A stretch of DNA of 64,000 bases from an uncultured Aquimarina sp. Lineage in GTDB: Bacteria; Bacteroidota; Bacteroidia; Flavobacteriales; Flavobacteriaceae. The notes beneath the pieces are model-generated. The model ran no database searches, had not been told where the DNA came from, and saw only the letters and a program-made list of their open reading frames with translations. The stretch's first letter is position 1. Each line of letters begins with the position of its first letter. Below are positions 6,978-16,182 of the stretch, piece after piece. Location: positions 372,001 to 436,000 of the forward strand of contig NZ_CANMQT010000005.1 of NCBI RefSeq assembly GCF_947500065.1, in the 5' to 3' direction. The position numbers were made by a program, and so were the translations under genes.

Positions 6978-9900
6978 TTTGAATATGCATTGTTGCCCTA
7001 ACTGTTTTGTTTCCATTGTTATAAATAAAAGTTGTTGTTCCTGTACGTGCTGTTTTATATGGATTTCCTATACGGGAACCTCTAAGACCTCTTTTTTGTG
7101 ATTTAGGTATTATTTGTAACGAAGTATTTCTTTCCATACCAACTCTTTCAAAACCTGTGATACTTTTTTCAACACCTTCTCCTCGTTCGTGTGCTATATG
7201 CTTATTAACAGGCTTTCCATCAGTTCCAACTTGTATTTCAAACTGCTCTTTAATCTCATGAGCAAATAACGACTGTTGGGTTACAGCTTCTCCATTTGTA
7301 ACATTACTTATATCTCCTATGTCAATACGCTTACTGTCAGCACCTCCTACTACAATATCTACATTGTTTTCCACAATATTAATATTCACATCTGCACTAT
7401 TTCCTTTGGCATCAACTGCATTGATCCCTTCGTCTAAAACTGCTAAAAATGCTGCCTTTCCTTTGTCTTTACTTATCTCAGCTCTTTGCTCTTTTGTCAA
7501 ATTAAGGGTAAGATTTCCATTTTTATCAATTTGTGCGACATTGTCAAAACCAAGACCAGAATTTATATTATTCTGCACTGATTGTTCACCAATTCTATTT
7601 CCGTCTCGATCAGTTTGAAAACCAAAAATAATCCTCTGTCCATCAGGATCAATATAAAAAATAGGATTGTTAGCAACATAATTATAAGGACTTAAAGAAT
7701 TATATTGTTCAGCCAAAGGATCAATATTCATCCATCTACCTAATGCAGCATCGTAGTTCCTAGCACCGAAATCATGCCAGTTTAAGCCTAACTCATTCTG
7801 CTCTTCTTTTCCTCCAATACTGTAGTTATGTTCCCTACTAGTAATGGTGCTGTTGTACCCTTTGTGTTGTAGTCCAAATGGATAGTAATTCTTTTCTTCT
7901 ACAATTTCATTCTCAGCAGAGCCTGAGATTAGATCAATATCACCATCGTTATTCTTGTCTGAGTAGGAGAGCCTGATGTTACCAAGGTGATCTTTGTATT
8001 GGTAAATATAATCAAAACCACCTGATCCATTAGGTTCAATATATCCTTCAGGGTGGTTAAAGAATTGCAAGACTTTATCATCACTATTATTAGGCCCTAG
8101 AGGGAGTCCTAAACTATAATTACTTTCATAGATATAATTCCCTGCATATTCCGTGGTATTTACCGCAGGATAATTTGTTACCACTTTTCGTAATTTCACT
8201 CCTGTAGCATCATACGCATAATCAATTCGTTTTTCTGCTCCAGGTACACGAGAAATAAACTCAATACTTTCTGGTAAGTTTAAGTGATTATATGTTATCA
8301 AGCTTATATCTTTATTTTTATCCACAGTCATATTTCCATTAACATCATAAAGATAATCATTACCACTGGTATTTCCATCGGTAAACCCTTCTGCTACACC
8401 ACTAGTATCTGAGACATAGGCTAATTGATTACCTTTTTGATAATCATAAGCTAAATCATCCATCACTCCAAAACTTGCAGTGTTTATATCAATAGGTCCT
8501 TTTCGTTCCAACGCTAATATATTACCATTTTGATCATAGGATACAGCCTCTAGATTATACTTATTTGTATTATCAGTAGCTTTCGTTATTCTGTTTAAAG
8601 CATCATATTGATACTTATAGGTTTTTTGTGAATTATCTACAGATGCGGTTTTCCAGTGAATTTGGCTTATATTACCATTATAAAGTGGAGTCGCATCCGT
8701 TGTTGATCGGCTATAATTAATCTGCATTCCAAACAAATCCCCTGTTCCTAAAGTAACGGTACTTATATCCCTGAAGTTATCTTCTTCTCTAATACTGTGG
8801 TTATTAATACCACTTAACCATCCTTGGATATTATAACGATAATCAACTGTCTGTAGTGGTTGGCTTTCTGTGTTACCGACTTTTTTCTGCTCCAATTGTC
8901 CTATACCATTATATTGATTACTAGCAATCAATTCTGAGTTCGATGCACCTTCTGCAATAGAAGCACTAAATGTATTGGTACTACTAGCAATAATATGAAC
9001 ACCTGGCTTTAATATAATATTATTGTTTGCTAATAAAGCTGAATTGTTCTCAGGCGTCTCATAGATTATGATTTCATCTTCTTCTGCAGATGATAATGGT
9101 AGGGTATGATCACCAATTCGCTGATGATGCGTAGCTAATCTAGCCACGTGATCATAGGTAAACTCATCTATAGTAACAATAGGCGTTTGATCATCTTTTT
9201 GATGATAAGTTCGGGTTTTTATTGATTTCCCTGTAAAATCCAGTTTATTTTCTATTATATCAATTGTATTTAGATATGGATTATTCGTCGCTACTCCAAT
9301 CACACGTCCTTTAGTATCATATAAGGTTTTGGTCTCAATCCATACATTCTGATTCAGTACTTTTACTTTACTGTAGGTACTTAGCCCTTTAACAGGTTCT
9401 GTAGTAATTTGGTCTTGAACCAATGGGTACTGTTTATTGGCAATGTTTGGGTTTTCTATAACATCATATCGGTCATAATAATTTATCGTTAAGATCTCCA
9501 CATTAGTCGTTGGAAATACTGTATTAGAGTATTGCACCTTAGTTCCTGCTGAAGTCCATGTCAAAGATGCGTTAAAAACTTCATTCAACACAGTATATGT
9601 ATTTACCTCTTCCTGCATGGCCACTTGATCTAATACATTATTGTGTGTGTGTATACCTGTATAAACCACTCGATCAAATGCATCATACTTAGTAAATAAC
9701 CATTTCTTATCTTCCCTAAGACTAGCGTCTTGTGTTAGCACGGGACGATCTAATTTATCGTATATGATATATTCCCAATCTTTTCCTGGGATCTTTTTCA
9801 TTCGTAAGCGCTGTTTATAATCATATAGATATTGGTAACATAAATCATCAATATCGGTTTGCGATAACGTTTCTTTTTCTGCTGCTAAAGGAGGAATCAC

Positions 9901-10698
9901 ATAGGATAGATTATCATGCACATCATATACATAATATGTATCATGGTTTTCTCCATTATTATAGGCTCGTTTTAGAACTACTTGCCCTTTAGGGTTAGTA
10001 TACTCTTCGACTGTATGATTTTTGCCTAAAGAAGGTTCCCAGTTTTCATCTTTAGTAGTTTTTTTATACAGTCTATTATCAGGAATTATAAAGCTTGGGT
10101 GCTTTTTTAAATAGGAGCCATAAGTAACTATATCTGATTCATCATGATAATCAACACTATAGAATCTAATATTATCTTCTACACTATTAAACCCATTTTC
10201 ATACTCAATTTCTCCTTGAGAAAATGAAGTTCGTTGTGATCGATCCATCGGTAAACGTTCCTTCTTCACCTCATTCAAAGGCGAATTCTGAAAAGTAATA
10301 AAGCGTGCTCTACTTCCTACATCTGTATGGGTATCAAAATGATATTCTTGGGCATAAGAATCTGCATTTATTTCATAGGCTCCATTGTTATTTGCATCAC
10401 CAAACGGTAAATACATTATATTTTCTCTACCATACTGATCATATTGATGGTAGGTGATAATATCTTCTTTATCACCTCCTGCATGTACTGCATTTTCCTG
10501 AAGCACCCTTCCTAATCCGTCGAAATAAGAGATCGTTTGGATTTTATCGTCATCTCCTGCAGTAGCTGTTTGTGATACTGTTAGAGGTATCTGATATACT
10601 TTAGTACTAACATAATTTTTATCGGTACTCTGTGCATCACTTATTGCTGCAATCAATAAGCAAGCGATTATACTAATATTTTGTATATAGCTTTTCAT
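6946..10698 (-). CDS. RHS/YD-repeat secreted protein with variable C-terminal domain
   Basis: 1250 residues with a signal peptide (cleavage near ISDAQ). The N-terminal part has the DUF6443-like TVSQTATAGDDDKIQTISYFDGLGR block. A long series of YD repeats follows (for example YDQYGREN, YDALNRITKA). The RHS-associated core runs over YKDHLGNIRLSY, YYPFGLQHKGYN and NPIFYIDPDG, ending near residue 1020. The final 230 residues are unlike other parts and include AHEIKEQFEI and HIAHERGEG, which may be a degenerate zinc-protease motif (weak inference). The YD repeats form a shell that encloses such C-terminal cargo. It is third in the operon and overlaps the possible immunity gene. Confidence 0.9.
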   Translation of the reverse strand: MKSYIQNISIIACLLIAAISDAQSTDKNYVSTKVYQIPLTVSQTATAGDDDKIQTISYFDGLGRVLQENAVHAGGDKEDIITYHQYDQYGRENIMYLPFGDANNNGAYEINADSYAQEYHFDTHTDVGSRARFITFQNSPLNEVKKERLPMDRSQRTSFSQGEIEYENGFNSVEDNIRFYSVDYHDESDIVTYGSYLKKHPSFIIPDNRLYKKTTKDENWEPSLGKNHTVEEYTNPKGQVVLKRAYNNGENHDTYYVYDVHDNLSYVIPPLAAEKETLSQTDIDDLCYQYLYDYKQRLRMKKIPGKDWEYIIYDKLDRPVLTQDASLREDKKWLFTKYDAFDRVVYTGIHTHNNVLDQVAMQEEVNTYTVLNEVFNASLTWTSAGTKVQYSNTVFPTTNVEILTINYYDRYDVIENPNIANKQYPLVQDQITTEPVKGLSTYSKVKVLNQNVWIETKTLYDTKGRVIGVATNNPYLNTIDIIENKLDFTGKSIKTRTYHQKDDQTPIVTIDEFTYDHVARLATHHQRIGDHTLPLSSAEEDEIIIYETPENNSALLANNNIILKPGVHIIASSTNTFSASIAEGASNSELIASNQYNGIGQLEQKKVGNTESQPLQTVDYRYNIQGWLSGINNHSIREEDNFRDISTVTLGTGDLFGMQINYSRSTTDATPLYNGNISQIHWKTASVDNSQKTYKYQYDALNRITKATDNTNKYNLEAVSYDQNGNILALERKGPIDINTASFGVMDDLAYDYQKGNQLAYVSDTSGVAEGFTDGNTSGNDYLYDVNGNMTVDKNKDISLITYNHLNLPESIEFISRVPGAEKRIDYAYDATGVKLRKVVTNYPAVNTTEYAGNYIYESNYSLGLPLGPNNSDDKVLQFFNHPEGYIEPNGSGGFDYIYQYKDHLGNIRLSYSDKNNDGDIDLISGSAENEIVEEKNYYPFGLQHKGYNSTITSREHNYSIGGKEEQNELGLNWHDFGARNYDAALGRWMNIDPLAEQYNSLSPYNYVANNPIFYIDPDGQRIIFGFQTDRDGNRIGEQSVQNNINSGLGFDNVAQIDKNGNLTLNLTKEQRAEISKDKGKAAFLAVLDEGINAVDAKGNSADVNINIVENNVDIVVGGADSKRIDIGDISNVTNGEAVTQQSLFAHEIKEQFEIQVGTDGKPVNKHIAHERGEGVEKSITGFERVGMERNTSLQIIPKSQKRGLRGSRIGNPYKTARTGTTTFIYNNGNKTVRATMHIQNGNVTNIDQR

Positions 10699-10701
10699 AA
10701 C

Positions 10702-13700
10702 TTATTGATTTTTATAATTATACTCATATTCTTGTAACACATTTTCTTCTACATCTTTTATATATTGAAGTCTATTATATCCGTCATACACATAGTAACT
10801 GGTATATCCTTTTGGATCTGTAGTGCTTGTAGTACCAATTAGAGGATCATAGGTAAAGGTGGTAACCATTCCATTAGGAAAATCATTTCTTAAGGTGTTC
10901 AATGCTTCCCTTAGTTCTTGTTCGGTGCAAGTATTTTCTGTACAACGATCATCATCTAAATCGGATAGAGTTTTTAACGTAGTAATTGTATTTTCTGGAA
11001 TATCATCATATGCTATATTGTGTAACATTGCAATTGGGTATTGCCCCTCATATCCCCATATATAAGATGTTATCGGACTATTTTCTTTTTCCTGAACTTC
11101 TATTGGGTTTAAATGGTCGTCATATTGTAGTACCTTACCAGTGATATAGGTTCCGTATCCTTCTTTATAGATTTCAGCATATTCTGGTAATACTTTGTTG
11201 CCATCATATTCTTTAAAACGAGTAGTATTTGTACTCTCTAACGATTCTATCTTTCTACTAAAAACCAATTCTGAAATACGATTTTGATTGGTTCTGTTTA
11301 GAGTTTCAATCAAAGATCGCTGTTGATTAGGAATATCTGAAGAACTTAAATTACCTATGTCATCAGGGTAATAATTATTTATCGATTGATATGCAAATGT
11401 ATCAGAATAACTACTAATATATTTGCTAATTCTTGTTTGATTTAGTGTATTACTATTATAGCGATATACGGTAGAATCTTTCATGGATTCATTAGTTTCT
11501 GGGTCATATTTTATTCTAACACTACTGTTTAGTACATTCCAAAAAGAGGTCACAGTATATTTCTTAAAAATAGCCTCAATAATTCTTCCTATTAGACCTG
11601 CTGATATATTTTCGTCATAGGTGATGCCAATTTTATAAGCATCCTGAGTATGGGGGGTTATTATAGAATAATGATTTATTTCTTCTTCTTCTTTAATAAA
11701 ACTTCCATTTTGATTTCGATATACGGTCTTAGATAAAAGATCTCCTCGTAAAGGATCGTTATTATATGAAGGAGGGAATGGGTATTCTTTTAAATAAGCA
11801 GGGTCTGTAATCATACCAAATCTATATTCTGTTTTACCATTTTCTTTATTTCCTTGATATTCAGTAACCATCTTATATCCTGTATAACTACCGTTTGGTT
11901 TTGCTAAAGCAACAGAGCTATTAGATGTATATTTGTGTATTTCACGATGAAATTGAGAAGTTCCAACTCCCACACCATTTATTAATGAACAGCCCCTCGC
12001 TTCTGTATATCCCTTAAAATAAGGTATTGAAGCTAATTGACCACTAGGGCTACTATCAGAATATTTATATTCATATTTTGTAGATGTTATATCATGATCA
12101 CTATCGGTTTCATATAGTATTTCTTTAACTCGTAATCCTCCCGTTAGTACTTCTTCAAATTGATTAGGGTTTGAAGAATCAGTATTTTCCCATACTTGTG
12201 TATAAATATCAAAAAGAGGCTCATTGTCATATCTAGTTAAATCGGGAGGTGATCCTACAGTTTGATTTCCTCTATAAGCCGTTAGGGAATAGCTTCCTGC
12301 TTCTAAGTTATGAGAAAGTACTCTCTGACCAGATAAAACTCTAGCAATATTCGTCCCAACACTTCCATTTCTAGATAGTAGAACCCACCAAGGACAACTA
12401 TCTCCATCATCATCATCCGCATCACAAGGAATATTCACATGAAAGTCCACTTGCTGTTCTTGTTGTAGGTCAAATACAAATTCATATTTTAAATAATCCG
12501 GAGCATCAAGAGGTACTTGATTTTCTGTATGTAAATCGTTGAAATAGTAAGTTTTTCTTACAAGATCTTCATTTTCTTCAATGGTTCCTAAATTAACAGT
12601 CTTCTTCACACGATTACTTTCATAAATGTATGTTTTAGAACCTCCGGTAGGATAGGTGATTTTATTTAAAGTACCATATTGAGATGCTTCTTCATTAACT
12701 TTTCTATCTGCTTCTCCAACGGTTTCATAGGTTGTTTGATTGTAAAAACCATTTTGATTATGTTTAAAAATATCAGTAGCAATTAGATCCTTATTGAAGT
12801 GTTTTCCATTATGGTACCCCCAATAATCCTGAGCTGCAGAAAAACGATGCGGTAATTTATTAGATTCAATATAATCAAAACTATGACGTTGATAATTATT
12901 AGGATCAATACTGTTATCTGGGTTTATTTTATGTTGATCAATTGATTCTAAAAACAATCTTTTTCTAGCATTTCTAAAGGCATCGGTTATATTATTCCCT
13001 ATATAAAATGGATAGCCTTTGAAATCAAATTTATACAATCCTAAATCCGTATTATCAGTATAAAAATGATTAAGCTTATAATGTTTGATTTTTTTTCCTT
13101 TAGTATCAAATAATTCAATATGTTCTAATTTTTTGGATTTTGTTAAATCTTCACGTGTTTCACTAGACTGGGTAAATACAACTTTTCCTTGATCAAATAC
13201 AATTTCATTTAACCAAACCTCATTATAATAAGATTCTATAAAAGAATGAGTTATGCTCGATTTAGGAAGCTGACAGGTAGTATTTGTTCCACCTGAACTT
13301 AACATATGAACAATATTTTTCTCTTCGGAAATTCTTTGTATTGTTCGTATATCTGTATTCAACTGATAATTAAACTCAATTGATTCTTCAGAAAGAGGGT
13401 CGTAAATTCGTTTAAGATACCAGGCAGCGATATGTTTCTTAGTTTCTTGAGGTTCTGTAGACGTGGTACCAAAATAGTAATCCCTATAACTGAAGATATA
13501 TTCGGTGTCAATTCCACCTCGTACTTCTACAGAATGATCATCAGGATTTTGAGAATCTCCGAAGTAAAATTCAATTCCTTGTTCATTTATTACTTTAAAT
13601 GATGTAATTATGTTATAACCGATCTCATTATGTATTGAAAAAACAGGTTCAATTTTAAGGTTGCTATGTTCTTCAAAAACTGGAAGTCTAGTTTCTTGAT

Positions 13701-14229
13701 CAAAATAAAAACTACCTGAATATCCTGAAAAATTAAAACTATAAATATCTGGTTCATAATCTCTATACTGATTAAGATATCCTAACAGTTCTTCATTTTT
13801 TTCATCAAATTCTAAAGGTAATCTTTGTTTTAATGCTTCAACAGTTAAATTAGGCTGTGTATTAAGATATCCAAAAGGAACATCATCAGGGAGTTGTCTC
13901 TTTTGTCTGGAAATCATTCCTCCAGCACTTAATGACCATCCTAAACCTATTCGCGAGGCAATTTGATCCAAAGTAACTCCACCTGCATGATAGGATAACG
14001 AAATTGGAACCGAAAACCGTTTTTGTTTAATGGTACAAAGAGGGACTCCAATACCAGGAATACCTGTAAAAAGAGATACAGGAGTATCCACATATTGACC
14101 TAAAGAAGCTACTTCTGGCGAAGGAGGTATATTATCTTTAATAGGAATCTCTTGTGCCGCAACAGTCAATGAAAAAATCATACAACTAAAAGCAATTAAC
14201 TTTTTTATTATACTATTAAATATATACAT
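10702..14229 (-). CDS. RHS-partner secreted protein (YD-repeat, SpvB-like N-terminus)
   Basis: 1175 residues with a signal peptide (SLTVAAQ cleavage). The N-terminal region has IPGIGVPLCTIKQKRFSVP and SLSYHAGGVTLDQIASRIGL, where the GLGWSLSAGG block is the hallmark of the large partner found before Bacteroidota RHS genes. The middle is strand-rich and contains an acidic, cysteine-bearing DADDDDGDSCP segment. The end carries YD-type repeats (DPKGYTSYYVYDGYNRL). It ends 4 bp before the RHS gene, so the two are probably made together and may form one shell. It follows the GIGT-repeat gene by 13 bp. Confidence 0.88.
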   Translation of the reverse strand: MYIFNSIIKKLIAFSCMIFSLTVAAQEIPIKDNIPPSPEVASLGQYVDTPVSLFTGIPGIGVPLCTIKQKRFSVPISLSYHAGGVTLDQIASRIGLGWSLSAGGMISRQKRQLPDDVPFGYLNTQPNLTVEALKQRLPLEFDEKNEELLGYLNQYRDYEPDIYSFNFSGYSGSFYFDQETRLPVFEEHSNLKIEPVFSIHNEIGYNIITSFKVINEQGIEFYFGDSQNPDDHSVEVRGGIDTEYIFSYRDYYFGTTSTEPQETKKHIAAWYLKRIYDPLSEESIEFNYQLNTDIRTIQRISEEKNIVHMLSSGGTNTTCQLPKSSITHSFIESYYNEVWLNEIVFDQGKVVFTQSSETREDLTKSKKLEHIELFDTKGKKIKHYKLNHFYTDNTDLGLYKFDFKGYPFYIGNNITDAFRNARKRLFLESIDQHKINPDNSIDPNNYQRHSFDYIESNKLPHRFSAAQDYWGYHNGKHFNKDLIATDIFKHNQNGFYNQTTYETVGEADRKVNEEASQYGTLNKITYPTGGSKTYIYESNRVKKTVNLGTIEENEDLVRKTYYFNDLHTENQVPLDAPDYLKYEFVFDLQQEQQVDFHVNIPCDADDDDGDSCPWWVLLSRNGSVGTNIARVLSGQRVLSHNLEAGSYSLTAYRGNQTVGSPPDLTRYDNEPLFDIYTQVWENTDSSNPNQFEEVLTGGLRVKEILYETDSDHDITSTKYEYKYSDSSPSGQLASIPYFKGYTEARGCSLINGVGVGTSQFHREIHKYTSNSSVALAKPNGSYTGYKMVTEYQGNKENGKTEYRFGMITDPAYLKEYPFPPSYNNDPLRGDLLSKTVYRNQNGSFIKEEEEINHYSIITPHTQDAYKIGITYDENISAGLIGRIIEAIFKKYTVTSFWNVLNSSVRIKYDPETNESMKDSTVYRYNSNTLNQTRISKYISSYSDTFAYQSINNYYPDDIGNLSSSDIPNQQRSLIETLNRTNQNRISELVFSRKIESLESTNTTRFKEYDGNKVLPEYAEIYKEGYGTYITGKVLQYDDHLNPIEVQEKENSPITSYIWGYEGQYPIAMLHNIAYDDIPENTITTLKTLSDLDDDRCTENTCTEQELREALNTLRNDFPNGMVTTFTYDPLIGTTSTTDPKGYTSYYVYDGYNRLQYIKDVEENVLQEYEYNYKNQ

Positions 14230-14241
14230 AACTACTACTAT

Positions 14242-15891
14242 TTATTTTTTCAACAATGCCTCAATCTTAGCCAATCTAGCCTCAAGATTTTGGTTGTTAG
14301 TTATAAGTTGATCGCTGATTGTTTTTTGGGCTTTGATACTTTTCTCCTGTTCCTTCAACTTCTTCTCCTGCGCTATCGTATACAAAGTCAATTCTTCTAT
14401 TTTCTCCAGAAGTTTTGCATTCATTTCACCTAATTGGATACCGTTTTCTTCTACTTCCGCAGCAGATGGAATATTGATTAGATGTCCATTTGTAATAATA
14501 TGGTCTTCTACTTGTTGTAGTGTTGGTAAACTGTAAGCATCTTCGAAAACGTAATCAGGCCAATTGTTGTATAACGCTACTTTCACCTCCTCTGCAGCGA
14601 TTTTTCCTTGGACACCGAGTTTATAACCTTTTGTATCCATCGTTCCAATACCTACATTACCGTCATCTTTTGCAAAAAAGATAGCTTCATTGTTTTTATC
14701 ATAGATTCCAAAGCCGGGTAAATTCGAAATACCATTACCGTTTCTATCAAGTTTGAATAAGAATGCTCCATCAGATTCAAAAAGCATATCATCCTTAGTT
14801 GTTGTATTTGTAAATCCATCTGTCATATTTATTCTCCCAGGAAAACCTATAGAAGCGTCATCTACTAACAAACCGGTATTATTAACTATATGTAATGCTC
14901 CCTCTGGAGCAGTAGTACCAATACCTACATAACCATTGGACCTAATCACCATATCATGATCGTGATTATTCACTCTAAATCTTAAAAGATTGGATGCATG
15001 TTCATATTGCATTCCTCCTACAAAATTATCATCCGTATCAGAGAACCCATAATAACCTATCTTATTATTAGGTGATAACAAGTTCATCATTACATGGTCA
15101 TCATCTTCTAAAGTTAGTTCTGAATACCCATGAACACTACCTCCCGATGATCCATTAGATACTTGCAATTTTGATTGAGGGCTTGTTGTCCCAATACCAG
15201 TATTACCATTATGATGTACTGTCAATCGAGCATTACCACTTGACCCCAATTGAACACCTTCACTATTATTCATTCCTATAAATAAATAATTCGCTAATGT
15301 ACCTGGGTAATCAGTTTTTTGTTCCCAAGTACCAGTTTCATTGGTCCATCTTGGGTATTTATTAACATGAGGAGCTGTATTATTGTTACCTACTAATCCA
15401 ATAAAACCCTGTACTTGATTATTATCTTGTGACAAGGTTATGAAAGGATTATCCATTTCATTAGCATTATCGGTATCTGCCTCAATAAATAATTCACTAT
15501 CACCTGTTCCTCCACTCAGATGTAATTTAGCTGTAGGAGAAATTGTTCCAATTCCAATATTACCACTTGGATTAATATTTAGTACTGTATTTGCTCCATA
15601 AGAAAAATTAAAAGGATCATTTTCATTAATGTATAATGCGTTACCATAAGGACCTGTTCCAAAAGTTAATCCTTTAGTACCTGACTTTAATGTTAAAAAA
15701 GCAGAGTTTGTTGATGGCGCAACTAATTGGAGGACAGATTCACTAGTGCCGAAACCACCTTGAACAGATGTAGCTCCAATACTAACTTTATTATTATTAG
15801 AATAAATTAAACCAGAACCTGTTGTCCATTCTTGTCCATAAACACTAACACTTGACACTAAAACACATAAAAAAAACAATGATTTCTTCAT
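14242..15891 (-). CDS. secreted GIGT-repeat, tail-fibre-like protein
   Basis: 549 residues with a signal peptide (SVSVYGQ). Repeats of the form GNxGIGTxxPxxxLxV occur about five times (for example NIGIGTISPTAKLHL and NTGIGTTSPQSKLQV), typical of fibre or adhesin stalks. The C-terminal region has the conserved block LPTLQQVEDHI..NGHLINIPSA and GIQLGEMNAKLLEKIEELT, then a coiled coil (about residues 490-549). This end resembles the stalks next to chaperone or S74-type domains, but no peptidase domain is present. It is the first gene of the RHS operon, which suggests that it anchors or displays the RHS complex (inference). Confidence 0.82.
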   Translation of the reverse strand: MKKSLFFLCVLVSSVSVYGQEWTTGSGLIYSNNNKVSIGATSVQGGFGTSESVLQLVAPSTNSAFLTLKSGTKGLTFGTGPYGNALYINENDPFNFSYGANTVLNINPSGNIGIGTISPTAKLHLSGGTGDSELFIEADTDNANEMDNPFITLSQDNNQVQGFIGLVGNNNTAPHVNKYPRWTNETGTWEQKTDYPGTLANYLFIGMNNSEGVQLGSSGNARLTVHHNGNTGIGTTSPQSKLQVSNGSSGGSVHGYSELTLEDDDHVMMNLLSPNNKIGYYGFSDTDDNFVGGMQYEHASNLLRFRVNNHDHDMVIRSNGYVGIGTTAPEGALHIVNNTGLLVDDASIGFPGRINMTDGFTNTTTKDDMLFESDGAFLFKLDRNGNGISNLPGFGIYDKNNEAIFFAKDDGNVGIGTMDTKGYKLGVQGKIAAEEVKVALYNNWPDYVFEDAYSLPTLQQVEDHIITNGHLINIPSAAEVEENGIQLGEMNAKLLEKIEELTLYTIAQEKKLKEQEKSIKAQKTISDQLITNNQNLEARLAKIEALLKK

Positions 15892-15948
15892 AGCTGAAAA
15901 TTGAATATTATTAAATGATATTATGATATTTATTTATTAAAAAATTGG

Positions 15949-15956
15949 CAAAAGTA
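15949..15956 (-). promoter_or_regulatory. -7 element of the RHS operon
   Basis: TACTTTTG on the minus strand fits TAnnTTTG exactly. The -33 position has TTC rather than TTG at the 19-bp spacing. Transcription would start near 15942, about 50 nt before the first gene. The 290-bp gap to carB holds nothing else I can recognise except the carB terminator. Confidence 0.5.
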
Positions 15957-16130
15957 AAGAATTGACAAAAGCTAAGAAGTAATTAATCAAGAAAAATTAT
16001 TCCTATTATGAATTACTAATTCTTTCTATTTATGTCTAGACATTATTTACCGTCATATAATTAAGTGTCATAACCAAACAATATGTTACCACGGTTTTTT
16101 ATAAAAATTCAAAAAAAAAACAATTTTGAG

Positions 16131-16160
16131 CATAAAAAAATCCCGCTAAAAAGCGGGATT
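16131..16160 (-). terminator. terminator of carB
   Basis: Stem ATCCCGCT/AGCGGGAT with an A4 loop (16140-16159), followed on the minus strand by a T7 run. It lies 23 bp after the carB stop. Confidence 0.85.
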
Positions 16161-16182
16161 TATATCAATATTATTTAGGTAA

